NCBI GenBank assembly: GCA_902531515.1
Contig: CACAEJ010000004.1
Location: 1 to 64,000, forward strand
DNA: 64,000 nt
Source: an uncultured Pseudohongiella sp.
GTDB lineage: Bacteria > Pseudomonadota > Gammaproteobacteria > Pseudomonadales > Pseudohongiellaceae
Reading direction: 5' to 3'
Positions 26,923 through 35,768 of the stretch are shown in pieces. A program made the position numbers and the translations under genes. A model generated the notes under the pieces. It ran no database searches. It saw only the letters and a program-made list of their open reading frames with translations, and was not told the DNA's origin. Numbering within the stretch: the first letter of the stretch is position 1; each line of letters opens with the position of its first letter.

Positions 26923-29900
26923 ATGGAGCTACTCACCTCAAAAAAATATAAGGAAAATCATCAGGCAGAGTTTTCGGTAGAGCGGAAGGCGCCAAATTAT
27001 GCTGAATTACATTGCATTACTAACTTCAGCTTTCTAAGAGGAGCTTCGTTTCCAGAAGAACTTGTAGAACGTGCTAGTGAGTTAGGATACCGAGCTATAG
27101 CTATTACAGATGAATGCTCAGTCAGCGGTATTGTAAGGGCTCATACTGCAGCTAAGAGTTTTGGTATTAGACTGATTATTGGAAGCGAATTTGTCTTAAG
27201 TGATGGCTGTCACCTAGTTCTGCTAGCAAAGAATAAGCAAGGCTATAGTCAGATTTGCAATATTATTACTCGTGCTCGTAGCGAAGCTCAAAAAGGAAGT
27301 TACTCTATTGATCGATCAACCGTTGAAGAAAGCACGGTGGGAGATTGTATTGCGTTATGGGTGCCAGATCCCTTAAAGAAATATAACGTTTTGACTGACG
27401 AAGCATTATGGTTGAAAAATCAATTCAAGACCAAGCTTTGGATCGCTGTAGAGTTATTATTGCGAGGTGATGATCGATCTAAGCTTAGATACTTAGAGCA
27501 GATAGGAGCGAAATTAAAAATTCCCTTGTGTGCGGCTGGAGGTGCTTATATGCATGATGCTAATCGGCGCATTTTGCAGGACACGATAACAGCTATTAGG
27601 TTAATCAAGCGGATTGACGAACTTGGTTTTGATGCAGAGAGCAACGGTCAGAGATTTCTTCGCCCGCGTCAGATATTGAAGAAGTTGTTTCCAATTCAAC
27701 TTATGCAAGCAACGCTAAAAATTGCGAGCAAATGCCGTTTCTCGTTAGATGAGTTGACATATGAATACCCAAAAGAATTAGTTCCCTCCGGATACACGGC
27801 TTATAAATGGTTGAGTGAATTGACTCAAGTAGGCATAAATCAACGTTGGCCTGGAGGCACAAGTAATAAAGTACTTAAAAAAATAGAGCATGAGCTACGA
27901 CTTATTAAAGCTCTAAATTACGAACACTATTTTTTAACCGTCTATGACATTGTCTCATTTGCACGAAGCCAGAATATACTCTGTCAAGGGCGAGGTTCTG
28001 CTGCAAATTCTATCGTCTGTTATTGTCTTGGTATCACTGAAGTTGATCCTGAGAGGGTTGAAGTATTATTTGAGAGATTTCTATCCAAAGAGCGTAATGA
28101 ACCTCCAGACATTGACGTGGATTTTGAAAATAGTAGGCGTGAGGAAGTCATCCAATATATTTACGAAAAATACGGAAGAGAAAGAGCTGGTCTTGTGGCA
28201 AGCATTATAACTTATCGTTCCAAAAGTGCGATACGAGATGTCGGAAAGGCATTAGGCTTAGACAATAAATTTTTAAATCACTTGTCAAAATCAATCTATT
28301 GGTGGGGTTCTAACCTGAGGGATCAGCTAGTCGATGCAAACATTAATTATGAAGATCCGACCATTAAGAGACTAATTTTCTTAGCCCAATCATTGTTAGG
28401 TTTTCCTCGAAATCTTTCGCAGCATGTAGGTGGATTTGTCATTAGCGAAAAAAAATTATTAGATATAGTGCCGATAGAAAATGCTGCTATGAAGGGTCGC
28501 ACTGTCATACAGTGGGATAAGAATGACATAGAGATGCTTGGAATTTTAAAAATTGATGTGTTGGCTTTGGGTATGCTAACAGTGTTAAAAAAGAGCCTCG
28601 CGTTAATTAGCGACTACAGTAAAGGACCAATTTGCGTTTCCGATATTTCTCCGGAGGACCCTAAAGTCTATGACATGATATGCAAGGCTGATACTGTCGG
28701 TGTCTTTCAAATTGAATCCCGAGCTCAGATGAGTATACTTCCTCGGCTAAAGCCACGCAGCTACTATGACCTTGTTATCCAAATTGCTGTTGTGAGACCT
28801 GGACCTATTCGGGGCGATATGGTTCATCCTTATCTTAACCGACGTAACGGTACAGAAAATATTACTTACCCCAGTAAAGATGTGAGAGAAGTTCTAGAGC
28901 GAACTTTAGGCGTGCCAATATTTCAAGAACAAGTCATGCAGTTAGCCATAGTTGCAGCGGGATTCTCTGGCGGTGAAGCCGATCAGTTAAGACGAGCTAT
29001 GGCTGCTTGGAAACGTCAGGATGGGCTGGAGCCTTATAAGAACAAACTAATTGACGGTATGTTAAAGCGGGGTTACAAATTAGAATTTGCAGAGCAATTA
29101 TTCAAACAGATCAAAGGGTTTGGTGACTATGGGTTTCCAGAGTCGCATTCAGCAAGTTTTGCCCTGATAGCCTATATATCCTCATGGCTCAAATATTACC
29201 ATCCAGCAGCTTTTTGCTGCGCTCTACTAAATAGTCAGCCTATGGGCTTTTATATGCCCTCTCAACTTATCAACGATGCTAAACGCCATGGTGTCGAAAT
29301 TTTACCAATAGATATTAATCGTAGCTATCTTGATAGTACTTTAGAGTATGAAGACACATTCGAGCGGATTGACTCCTATGATAGTGTGACTTCAAAGATT
29401 GCAATACGTATTGGTTTTAGAATGGTCAAGGGATTGTCACAAGATGCCTCTCTGAATATAGTTAAAGCTCGGCAGGCTGGTAAGTTCTCGAATATACAAG
29501 AATTGATATTTCGGAGTGGTATTAATAAGAGAGATCTCGAATCTTTAGCTGCTGCTGATGCATTAAGTGCTCTTAGTGGGGACCGCTATAGAGCATTTTG
29601 GCAGGCATCTGCAGTTGATAAAATTACTAATAATAGCTTTTTCGCAGACCAAAGGTTTTTTAAAAGTGATTTCGGTGTAGATGTTCTTTTGCCAACTGTA
29701 AGTGAAGAAGAAAATATATTCAGTGACTATGCTTCAACCGGGTTTACACTACGCGCCCATCCAATAGCACTATTTCGGAAGCATTTGAATTATTATCAAG
29801 TTACCTCCGCTAGCGAACTAAATAATATTGGTGATCGAGTTAGTGTTAAAGTAGTCGGTTTAGTCACTTGCCGTCAACGACCAATGACAGCAGCAGGTGT

Positions 29901-30120
29901 TACATTTCTAACTTTAGAAGATGAGAGCGGAGTTATCAATGTTGTCGTCTGGCCCCGCATAGGTGAGCGGTTGAGGCCAGTTGTACGACAGTCAACTTTG
30001 ATGGGAGCTGCTGGTCAGATACAGGAGAATGAAGGAGTTATCCATCTTATTGCACAAGAGTTAGTTGACCTCAGTCATTGGTTGGGAACTTTGGAATCAT
30101 ATTCAAGAGAATTTTCATAA
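26923..30120 (+). CDS. dnaE2: Error-prone DNA polymerase DnaE2 (ImuC)
   Basis: A 1065-residue C-family DNA polymerase III alpha-type protein of the DnaE2/ImuC class, the catalytic polymerase of the ImuA-ImuB-DnaE2 translesion mutasome. The PHP domain starts YAELHCITNFSFLRGAS (about residue 27). The polymerase core has GRGSAANSIVCYCLG (about 355), the catalytic aspartates in PPDIDVDFE (about 402) and the third in LKIDVLALGMLT (about 545). The OB fold near the C-terminus reads VSVKVVGLVTCRQRP. Length and order match DnaE2 rather than DnaE1 (about 1160). The start abuts the palindromic operator. It is convergent with imuB, 36 bases apart, instead of sitting in the usual imuA-imuB-dnaE2 operon. 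Confidence 0.96.
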   Translation: MELLTSKKYKENHQAEFSVERKAPNYAELHCITNFSFLRGASFPEELVERASELGYRAIAITDECSVSGIVRAHTAAKSFGIRLIIGSEFVLSDGCHLVLLAKNKQGYSQICNIITRARSEAQKGSYSIDRSTVEESTVGDCIALWVPDPLKKYNVLTDEALWLKNQFKTKLWIAVELLLRGDDRSKLRYLEQIGAKLKIPLCAAGGAYMHDANRRILQDTITAIRLIKRIDELGFDAESNGQRFLRPRQILKKLFPIQLMQATLKIASKCRFSLDELTYEYPKELVPSGYTAYKWLSELTQVGINQRWPGGTSNKVLKKIEHELRLIKALNYEHYFLTVYDIVSFARSQNILCQGRGSAANSIVCYCLGITEVDPERVEVLFERFLSKERNEPPDIDVDFENSRREEVIQYIYEKYGRERAGLVASIITYRSKSAIRDVGKALGLDNKFLNHLSKSIYWWGSNLRDQLVDANINYEDPTIKRLIFLAQSLLGFPRNLSQHVGGFVISEKKLLDIVPIENAAMKGRTVIQWDKNDIEMLGILKIDVLALGMLTVLKKSLALISDYSKGPICVSDISPEDPKVYDMICKADTVGVFQIESRAQMSILPRLKPRSYYDLVIQIAVVRPGPIRGDMVHPYLNRRNGTENITYPSKDVREVLERTLGVPIFQEQVMQLAIVAAGFSGGEADQLRRAMAAWKRQDGLEPYKNKLIDGMLKRGYKLEFAEQLFKQIKGFGDYGFPESHSASFALIAYISSWLKYYHPAAFCCALLNSQPMGFYMPSQLINDAKRHGVEILPIDINRSYLDSTLEYEDTFERIDSYDSVTSKIAIRIGFRMVKGLSQDASLNIVKARQAGKFSNIQELIFRSGINKRDLESLAAADALSALSGDRYRAFWQASAVDKITNNSFFADQRFFKSDFGVDVLLPTVSEEENIFSDYASTGFTLRAHPIALFRKHLNYYQVTSASELNNIGDRVSVKVVGLVTCRQRPMTAAGVTFLTLEDESGVINVVVWPRIGERLRPVVRQSTLMGAAGQIQENEGVIHLIAQELVDLSHWLGTLESYSREFS

Positions 30121-30156
30121 TTAGTATCGGCTCCGATTCCATCAAAGGACAGCTTC

Positions 30157-31617
30157 TTACGAAAAATAGCCATGTAAATACCACTTCTTCTCTTTTTCGC
30201 GCTCTCTATATATCCATAATCGACTACCATTCTGTTCAATTGCGACATAGTAATCTCGCAGTACGTGACTTGTATGCCACCAATGCGTTTCAATTCTCTC
30301 TGGACCGCTAATGATAGTAATAGAATTCTCGTTATATAATCTCCCACCTTTAACGGACAGTTCTTTTGGATGCTGAAGTAGCATAAAAGGGCGGGGAACT
30401 GTTGAGATTATTTCTTGCTTCACTTTTGAATTTTTTACTTGGTCATATCGTAACTGCTTAACCGTAAATTCCGGACAATGGTCCGAAACCGCGCTTATTT
30501 TATGCACAAAATCTTTACCTAGCTTGGCTACCAATTGTTCCATCAATCCAACTAGGTCCCGATTATACTCGCCGTGTCTCCTTACACATTCTAGGGACAA
30601 GGATTCGCTATTACCATAAAACGGTTGGAAATCATTGAGCTCCAACTTTACAGCTACTACTGGAGCAGGTAGTTTAAGATTTCTTAAATGTGTTTCCAGG
30701 AGTTGTGAAAAATGCTTCTCGGAGCGACTAGGCAGTCGCATTCCTATATTGATAACCGTATCAAGTTCTCTATGATGGCTCAATGAGACTTGAAGGCTAG
30801 TTATGCTTAAATCGCGGTTGCGTAAAAATTCGCATGATTTTGCTAGCATTCTTTCAGCTACTAATAATAGCTGATTTATTTCCTCTATTTCATAAGGCAG
30901 TACATAACAATTAGAAAAATTCGGTGGCGCTGTGAAGTTGCATATGGGCTCTGGCTTTAGACTGAGTGCTTTATTGATGGTAGCTACTAGATCGTCGTTT
31001 CCGAAGCGTTCTTGTAAACCATTTGATGGTAAAAGCCAGAGATCGTTTAAATAGCGCACGCCCATATTATTCAATTTTTGGAAATTTTCTTTACTTATAT
31101 CTAAAACATCAATTGATAATTTACCTAACGCAGAGCGTAAGTTCTCCTTACGATAAATTAATAGCCTCCGACCTGATCGAGCTAATAATAAACTACCAGT
31201 AATTGTAGGGCAGGCAGCATAAGAGAAATATTTTGGTAGTCCTAATTCTCTTAACTTAGACTCGATAGATTCTTTTAGTATTCCATGAATGTTATCGATA
31301 CCATCAAAATATCGTAGACTACTACGAACTTCACAAGCTATAGCTTGCTTCTTAATAGTTATATTAGAACTGATACCTTTTAATAATACTGCTAACTGAT
31401 TTAAATAATTCTCTCTTTGAAATTCATTTAACTCAGTCAGCTGAGGGAAATAAAGGGCATACCAAAGGCTGCTAAATTTTTCTACTTTGTATATTTCATC
31501 TGATTTTTTTATTGAGGATAATTTCCTCTCTTGCAATGAAAGAGCGTTATCTAGCGCTATGCGATCAATACAGTGACTCTTTAGAGAATATTGTTTCTTA
31601 GTATCTGTATGAGACAA
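30157..31617 (-). CDS. imuB: ImuB, Y-family polymerase-like mutasome hub protein
   Basis: A 486-residue inactive Y-family polymerase homologue that bridges the beta clamp, ImuA and DnaE2. The body starts SLWYALYFPQL (about residue 50), where active polymerases have the catalytic DxD region, and no such acidic motif is seen. C-terminal hallmarks are PRPFMLLQHP, SGPERIETHWW, RDYYVAIEQNGSRLWIYRE and WYLHGYFS. A classical clamp-binding QLPLW-type motif was not obvious. The start is TTG at 31617 with AGGA before it, 15 bases after imuA; no ATG fits, and about 48 residues precede the conserved part. A/T-rich like dnaE2 (21 G/C in the 60 bases from 31021). Confidence 0.9.
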   Translation of the reverse strand: MSHTDTKKQYSLKSHCIDRIALDNALSLQERKLSSIKKSDEIYKVEKFSSLWYALYFPQLTELNEFQRENYLNQLAVLLKGISSNITIKKQAIACEVRSSLRYFDGIDNIHGILKESIESKLRELGLPKYFSYAACPTITGSLLLARSGRRLLIYRKENLRSALGKLSIDVLDISKENFQKLNNMGVRYLNDLWLLPSNGLQERFGNDDLVATINKALSLKPEPICNFTAPPNFSNCYVLPYEIEEINQLLLVAERMLAKSCEFLRNRDLSITSLQVSLSHHRELDTVINIGMRLPSRSEKHFSQLLETHLRNLKLPAPVVAVKLELNDFQPFYGNSESLSLECVRRHGEYNRDLVGLMEQLVAKLGKDFVHKISAVSDHCPEFTVKQLRYDQVKNSKVKQEIISTVPRPFMLLQHPKELSVKGGRLYNENSITIISGPERIETHWWHTSHVLRDYYVAIEQNGSRLWIYREREKEKKWYLHGYFS

Positions 31618-31632
31618 ATCAATTTCCTGATA

Positions 31633-32271
31633 CTAAGAAATTTGCAAGTGGTGTTTATATAGTTTGACGTTGGTAGACTTTGCTCGGGAACCACCATGAG
31701 CTTTAATTACAGTAATAGAAGCTTGGTCAAAGGCCGTGATATTTTTTATTCGTATGCGCATGTTTGACGGCGAGTATTTGTTATCACGACTTTTAAAAAT
31801 GAATCCAAGTGTGCCTCCGGTTTCAGCTGCGATTTGGAGGCGGCGCAATACTTTAACTGACAACCATGTTTGCCAGGTTAATACTAACCCACAATTACTG
31901 CTTCTTAAGGCTCTTTCCATACTCCATAAAGCGTCTTTACAAGGAACGGCTTTATTTACTACTAATATTTGACTTGTATCGATTCCAGCTTGTAGTAAGG
32001 CTGGAGCATAGACTATGTGAGGAGGACAAACCCAAAGAATCCATTTGCCTTGTTTAATTACTGAAAGCATCAATGGAATTAGTAGTTGTAGCTCGCCAAT
32101 GCCGTGGTACTCATTTATGATTTCAACTAGGCCTTTCTTTGGCCAACCTCCTTTTGGCAATATACTGTCAAGTTCTTTATGGCCAGTGCTACTATGATTT
32201 ACTCTACCAATATCACAAGCACGCCATAGATTCTCACTGCCTGATAGTAATTTTTCTATATTCTCTCTCAT
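31633..32271 (-). CDS. imuA: ImuA, RecA/SulA-like mutasome protein
   Basis: A 212-residue RecA-fold protein of the ImuA group (translesion synthesis accessory factor that binds RecA and ImuB). It has the typical TGHKELDSILPKGGWPKKGLVEI start (about residues 29-52). The place of a Walker A motif reads NEYHGIGELQLL and is degenerate, as is common in ImuA. GKWILWVCPPHIVYAPALLQAGID and LVLTWQTWLSVKVLRRLQIAAE are further family segments. It is the first gene of the imuA-imuB operon and lies downstream of a LexA box at 32312-32327. Confidence 0.88.
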   Translation of the reverse strand: MRENIEKLLSGSENLWRACDIGRVNHSSTGHKELDSILPKGGWPKKGLVEIINEYHGIGELQLLIPLMLSVIKQGKWILWVCPPHIVYAPALLQAGIDTSQILVVNKAVPCKDALWSMERALRSSNCGLVLTWQTWLSVKVLRRLQIAAETGGTLGFIFKSRDNKYSPSNMRIRIKNITAFDQASITVIKAHGGSRAKSTNVKLYKHHLQIS

Positions 32272-32311
32272 AAATCTTTATCTTTGCTTCTACAAAAAGG
32301 CTACGCTTAAA

Positions 32312-32327
32312 CTGTATATATATACAG
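32312..32327. promoter_or_regulatory. LexA box (SOS operator) of imuA-imuB
   Basis: The same 16-base palindrome CTGTATATATATACAG as in front of dnaE2, here extended to 18 bases (A...T on the flanks) but without the long arms. It lies 40 bases upstream of the imuA ATG. LexA bound here would repress imuA-imuB. Confidence 0.92.
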
Positions 32328-32497
32328 TATTATAAGAGTAAAAGATAGTAGATCAACAGTAGTTTTAGAGATTTCTAAAAAAATAAACATTAAATATAAG
32401 TCATAGACTATTGTTTTAAATAAATTTAATTCTAAAGCTTTAAACGCTTGAGCCGCTAAGTCACGTGTGAAAGTAATCTGCCACTAGGAGTAGGAAA

Positions 32498-32587
32498 ATG
32501 AGAAAGCCTGATATGGTTACCGTTGTGGTCATGTTATTCGTTGCAAGTGCATTGGCAAGCGGAGTTGCTCAGAGCGCTTTAATCTGA
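32498..32587 (+). CDS. 29-residue single-helix membrane peptide
   Basis: A short reading frame with a strong ribosome site (AGGAGTAGGAAA ending at the ATG). It encodes MRKPDMVTVVVMLFVASALA plus nine more residues ending QSALI: a positively charged start and one hydrophobic helix of about 18 residues. Too short for routine gene calling. Small membrane peptides of this shape (stress- or complex-associated) are common in gammaproteobacteria. The G/C content recovers here relative to the imu island. No partner can be named. Confidence 0.55.
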   Translation: MRKPDMVTVVVMLFVASALASGVAQSALI

Positions 32588-32693
32588 GCGGGATAGATCT
32601 TGACTCAAAATCCTGAATAATTAAGCAGCGTCTCTTGAAGCTGATTTCGCAGCAGGAAGGAATCGCGCCACTGCTACTCTTCAAAAATTTAAA

Positions 32694-33290
32694 TTACGGA
32701 CGATTAGATCGATATATTCTCTCTCCAGTTACGATCAGATCGAGTCTGACATCCCACTTTTCGGTCGGGATTTCCTGCACATGCTGGCATTCATGGGCTA
32801 AGCCAACCAAAAGGGGCTGTATAGACGAATTTTGGTCCTTGAAATTAAAAGTTTTGTCGTAGAGGCCTTTACCCATTCCTAGCCGAGAGCATTTATCGTC
32901 GAAACCAACTAAGGGAACGAACACGACTTCTAAATCGAACGGTGATATTAAGGACCCGTGGGGCAAGGGCTCTTGGATTCCCCATTTACTCTCTTTCAAC
33001 AACGTTTCCTGATCATACAAACCAAAGTTCATCTCATTTTCGCTACTTTTGGGTATTATTGGTAAATAACAAGACTTACCCTGATTTATAGCTTCTTGAA
33101 GGATTTGCTTTGGGTCCAGTTCGCCATCAAAGCTGATATAAAAAGCGAGATTGGTCGCTGACATGAAGAAATCCTGCCGAACGATCAATTCATAAACTGC
33201 ATTAGATGCTGCCTGCTGGTCGTCGACAAGTAAATTGCGTCTAAGATACCTGAGAGAATCACGCAGTTGTTTCCTTTGTCTTTTCTTCAT
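32694..33290 (-). CDS. ygfA: 5-formyltetrahydrofolate cyclo-ligase
   Basis: A 198-residue enzyme that turns 5-formyl-THF into 5,10-methenyl-THF using ATP. The frame is open to 33434, but the conserved protein begins at the ATG at 33290 (MKKRQRKQLRDSLRYLRRNLL) and the extra 48 codons lie inside the 6S RNA gene, so the shorter start is right. Family motifs: FYISFDGELDP, CYLPIIP, FDLEVVFVPLVGFD and the signature GMGKGLYDKTF (RLGMGKGLYD), ending WDVRLDLIVT. Its place directly behind 6S RNA is the conserved gammaproteobacterial order, and the two are normally co-transcribed. Confidence 0.92.
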   Translation of the reverse strand: MKKRQRKQLRDSLRYLRRNLLVDDQQAASNAVYELIVRQDFFMSATNLAFYISFDGELDPKQILQEAINQGKSCYLPIIPKSSENEMNFGLYDQETLLKESKWGIQEPLPHGSLISPFDLEVVFVPLVGFDDKCSRLGMGKGLYDKTFNFKDQNSSIQPLLVGLAHECQHVQEIPTEKWDVRLDLIVTGERIYRSNRP

Positions 33291-33326
33291 AAGAACGAAG
33301 GTATTAGTGAGAAAGAAAAAGCCAAT

Positions 33327-33519
33327 AGGGAGAGTCAAGCCCCCCGGAACACCGCTATCAAACTTGCCCTGAACCCAAAGGTTCAGGTGGTGGCTCCCGC
33401 GATGCATAAGGCTTTCCGTCAAGCGGACTTGCACACCAACATCTAACGAGTTGCCTCCAGTTATTACGATATCGGCTCAAGAACACTTTTGATTGGCCAA
33501 TGCTCTAGGGAACTCTCAG
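33327..33519 (-). ncRNA. ssrS: 6S RNA
   Basis: 6S RNA binds RNA polymerase with sigma-70 by imitating an open promoter and represses transcription in stationary phase. On the minus strand this interval carries the recognisable segments TTGAGCCGATAT (E. coli: CTGAGCCGATAT), TGGTGTGCAAGTCCGC and the hairpin CCTGAACCTTTGGGTTCAGG. The outer ends can pair (GAGAGTT with GACTCTC). A TATAAT box sits 7 bases before the proposed 5' end. Size about 190 bases, typical of the family. Exact ends are approximate. Position between zapA and the cyclo-ligase gene is the conserved context. Confidence 0.85.
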
Positions 33520-33525
33520 CTTGAA

Positions 33526-33531
33526 ATTATA
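33526..33531 (-). promoter_or_regulatory. -10 box of 6S RNA
   Basis: TATAAT on the minus strand, placing transcription start at about 33519. No close TTGACA match is seen at 16-18 bases upstream. Confidence 0.6.
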
Positions 33532-33628
33532 TCTTTCTATAGAAGTTGAGGAAAGGTGCATTAAAGAACTGTAGTCGGATTTGGCCTATCGTCACCCTGC
33601 TTCTGATAACGATTCGAAAGAGTGGAGA

Positions 33629-33943
33629 TTATATCTCTAATTGGCGTGATTCGGCGAGAGCCGCATCAACTCTATCTTCTAGTCCCTTTACTTGTTGATC
33701 AGTGACATGCTTGGCCTCATTAATCTGACGGCTTTTTCGCAGCATTTCATGCGTAATGTTAAGAGCCGCCATTACCGCAATTTTTTCGGCCCCATGGATA
33801 TTTCCCCTGTCCTTAATTTTCCGCATACTTTCATCAAGATAACGCGCTGACTTCATTAAGGCTTCTTGATCTGAGGGAGGACAGTTGACCTGATATTCTT
33901 TATCGAGGATCTTAACCTGTACCGCAGCCGCTTGATTATTCAT
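33629..33943 (-). CDS. zapA: Cell division protein ZapA
   Basis: A 104-residue Z-ring-associated protein that bundles FtsZ filaments. The ATG at 33943 was chosen over a TTG at 33955. The globular N-terminal part reads VQVKILDKEYQVNCPPSDQEALMKSARYLDESMRKIKD, the family pattern, followed by HGAEKIAVMAALNITHEML and a long C-terminal coiled coil (about 65-104). Upstream of 6S RNA, and 18 bases after the TIGR02449/ZapB-like gene, with which it forms an operon. Confidence 0.93.
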   Translation of the reverse strand: MNNQAAAVQVKILDKEYQVNCPPSDQEALMKSARYLDESMRKIKDRGNIHGAEKIAVMAALNITHEMLRKSRQINEAKHVTDQQVKGLEDRVDAALAESRQLEI

Positions 33944-33961
33944 GATTTTATCCAAAAAGAT

Positions 33962-34177
33962 TTAAGAATTATTCATGGCCTTTAGCCGAATCAAAATGGA
34001 TTCTAGTTTTGATTTGGCCTCTCTATTCTTTTCGAGAAGTTGTTTCCGTTCTGCTTGCCAGTTATTTTCACTGGCCTTCAAGATTTGGTTTTTGACCTTC
34101 ATTTCAGAACAGACCTGAATTAAGTCATCGACCTTGTTCCTTAATGAATCGAATTTTTCTTCGGTATTTTCAGTCAT
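33962..34177 (-). CDS. ZapB-like coiled-coil protein (TIGR02449 type)
   Basis: A 71-residue protein that is almost wholly coiled coil (DSLRNKVDDLIQVCSEMKVKNQILK, then ENNWQAERKQLLEKNREAKSKLESILIRLKAM). Proteins of this type sit before zapA in many gammaproteobacteria and resemble ZapB, which links FtsZ-ring and chromosome terminus. First gene of the zapB-like/zapA operon. Confidence 0.85.
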   Translation of the reverse strand: MTENTEEKFDSLRNKVDDLIQVCSEMKVKNQILKASENNWQAERKQLLEKNREAKSKLESILIRLKAMNNS

Positions 34178-34430
34178 TTTTGGCTTTCTTTCTTTGTAAT
34201 CAATAATCTGGAGTTCTAAGAACAGATTGTTACAGTATTATTGTGAACGAAATTTTTAGAACGTTTACTATAGAGCCGACGTCAAAATCGGTCAATAATC
34301 TAGTTTAACAAATTAAACGTTGGATGCATCCGAGCACATCTAAAACCTTTAAAAGAACCAACTGAGACTTGGAAAAGCAGATATTGATCGATTATACGGG
34401 AATTTATCGTTGAATTTAGGAAAAAGCACA

Positions 34431-35753
34431 ATGGGTATCACTAATAGAGAATTTAAAAAACGAAGGAAGGAGTTAATGTCACGGATGGAGCCTAACAGTA
34501 TTGGGTTGCTGAGCTCAGCACCAGAGCGTTTACGAAATAATGATGCAGAATACCAATATCGACAAAGTAGTGATTTCTACTATCTTACCGGCTTCTCCGA
34601 GCCACAGGCGATAATCGCTCTAGTGCCAGGTCGTCAGCAAGGTGAAGTTATATTATTTTGTCGAGAAAAAAATTTAGAGAGAGAGTTGTGGGCGGGCTAT
34701 ATCCTAGGCCCGGACGCAGCGATTGACTCGTTACTAATTGATGACGCATATCCTATAGATGATGTAGATGAAATTATTGTGGGCTTGATTGAAGGTAAGG
34801 ATCGTATTTACTACTCTATGGGGCGGGATGATGATTTCGATGGTAAAGTAATGACCTGGGTAAAAAACATTCGTAACAATGCCAAAGTTGGTCCTCCCCC
34901 GCCTAGTGAGTTTCAAGTATTAGATCATTTACTTCATGAACTGCGTCTAATCAAGAGTCCTGCGGAAATCAAGCTCATTGAAAAGGCGGCAAAAATATCT
35001 GCGGAGGGTCATAAAGCGGCCATGAATCGGTGTGTTCCTGGTCTTAAAGAATACGAATTAGAAGCAGAACTGCAGTATGCTTTTATCCGGAATGGGAGTC
35101 GATCACCGGCTTACCAATCAATAGTGGGCGCAGGCGACAATGCTTGCATACTGCACTATAACTCAAATAACTCAGAAATAAAAAAAGGAGACCTGGTACT
35201 AATAGATGCGGGGTGTGAATACGATTGTTATGCTTCGGACATAACAAGGACTTTTCCTGCAAGTGGTAAATTTACAGAAGAGCAGAGATTAATATACGAA
35301 ATAGTCTTGCTCGCGCAGAACGAAGCTATAAAGACCGTTCAGCCGGGGAATACATGGAATGCCCCACATGACATCTCTGTTAGAGTTATAGTTCAAGGGC
35401 TACTTAAACTTGGTCTCCTGAAAGGCTCTTTATCCCAACAACTCAAATCTGAGGAATATAAACGCTACTATATGCATAGAGTTGGGCATTGGCTTGGGAT
35501 GGATGTTCATGATGTCGGAGATTACAAAATTGATGGCCATTGGCGATTGCTTGAGCCAGGTATGGTTACTACTATCGAGCCCGGCATATATATATCACCT
35601 TCAGATACTTCGGTGCCAAAAAAGTGGCGTGGGATTGGTGTCCGCATTGAAGATGACGTTTTGGTGACAAAAACTGGATACAAAGTATTGAGCCCGGGAA
35701 TACCGAGAACTATAGAAGACATTGAGGCATTCATGTCAGAACAAGTTGCCTAA
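34431..35753 (+). CDS. pepP: Xaa-Pro aminopeptidase PepP
   Basis: A 440-residue M24B metallopeptidase removing N-terminal residues before proline. The ATG at 34431 has AGGAAAAAG before it and is preferred to the TTG at 34410. The N-terminal domain has RNNDAEYQYRQSSDFYYLTGF. The dinuclear-metal ligands are visible: two Asp in LIDAGCEYDCYASDITRTFP, His in HRVGHWLGMDVHD, Glu in TIEPGIYI and Glu in GVRIEDDVLVT. First gene of a pepP-ubiH block (15-base gap), the order seen across gammaproteobacteria; ygfB, often found before pepP, is missing here. Confidence 0.95.
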   Translation: MGITNREFKKRRKELMSRMEPNSIGLLSSAPERLRNNDAEYQYRQSSDFYYLTGFSEPQAIIALVPGRQQGEVILFCREKNLERELWAGYILGPDAAIDSLLIDDAYPIDDVDEIIVGLIEGKDRIYYSMGRDDDFDGKVMTWVKNIRNNAKVGPPPPSEFQVLDHLLHELRLIKSPAEIKLIEKAAKISAEGHKAAMNRCVPGLKEYELEAELQYAFIRNGSRSPAYQSIVGAGDNACILHYNSNNSEIKKGDLVLIDAGCEYDCYASDITRTFPASGKFTEEQRLIYEIVLLAQNEAIKTVQPGNTWNAPHDISVRVIVQGLLKLGLLKGSLSQQLKSEEYKRYYMHRVGHWLGMDVHDVGDYKIDGHWRLLEPGMVTTIEPGIYISPSDTSVPKKWRGIGVRIEDDVLVTKTGYKVLSPGIPRTIEDIEAFMSEQVA

Positions 35754-35768
35754 TTTTGGACGTATCTA

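Noticed and set aside
26872-32340. Mobile element carrying the SOS island
   Set aside because: No transposase, integrase, direct target repeats or tRNA junction was seen; only A/T richness and unusual gene order hint at transfer.
33291-33434. N-terminal extension of 5-formyl-THF cyclo-ligase
   Set aside because: The residues do not resemble the family and the DNA is the 6S RNA gene.
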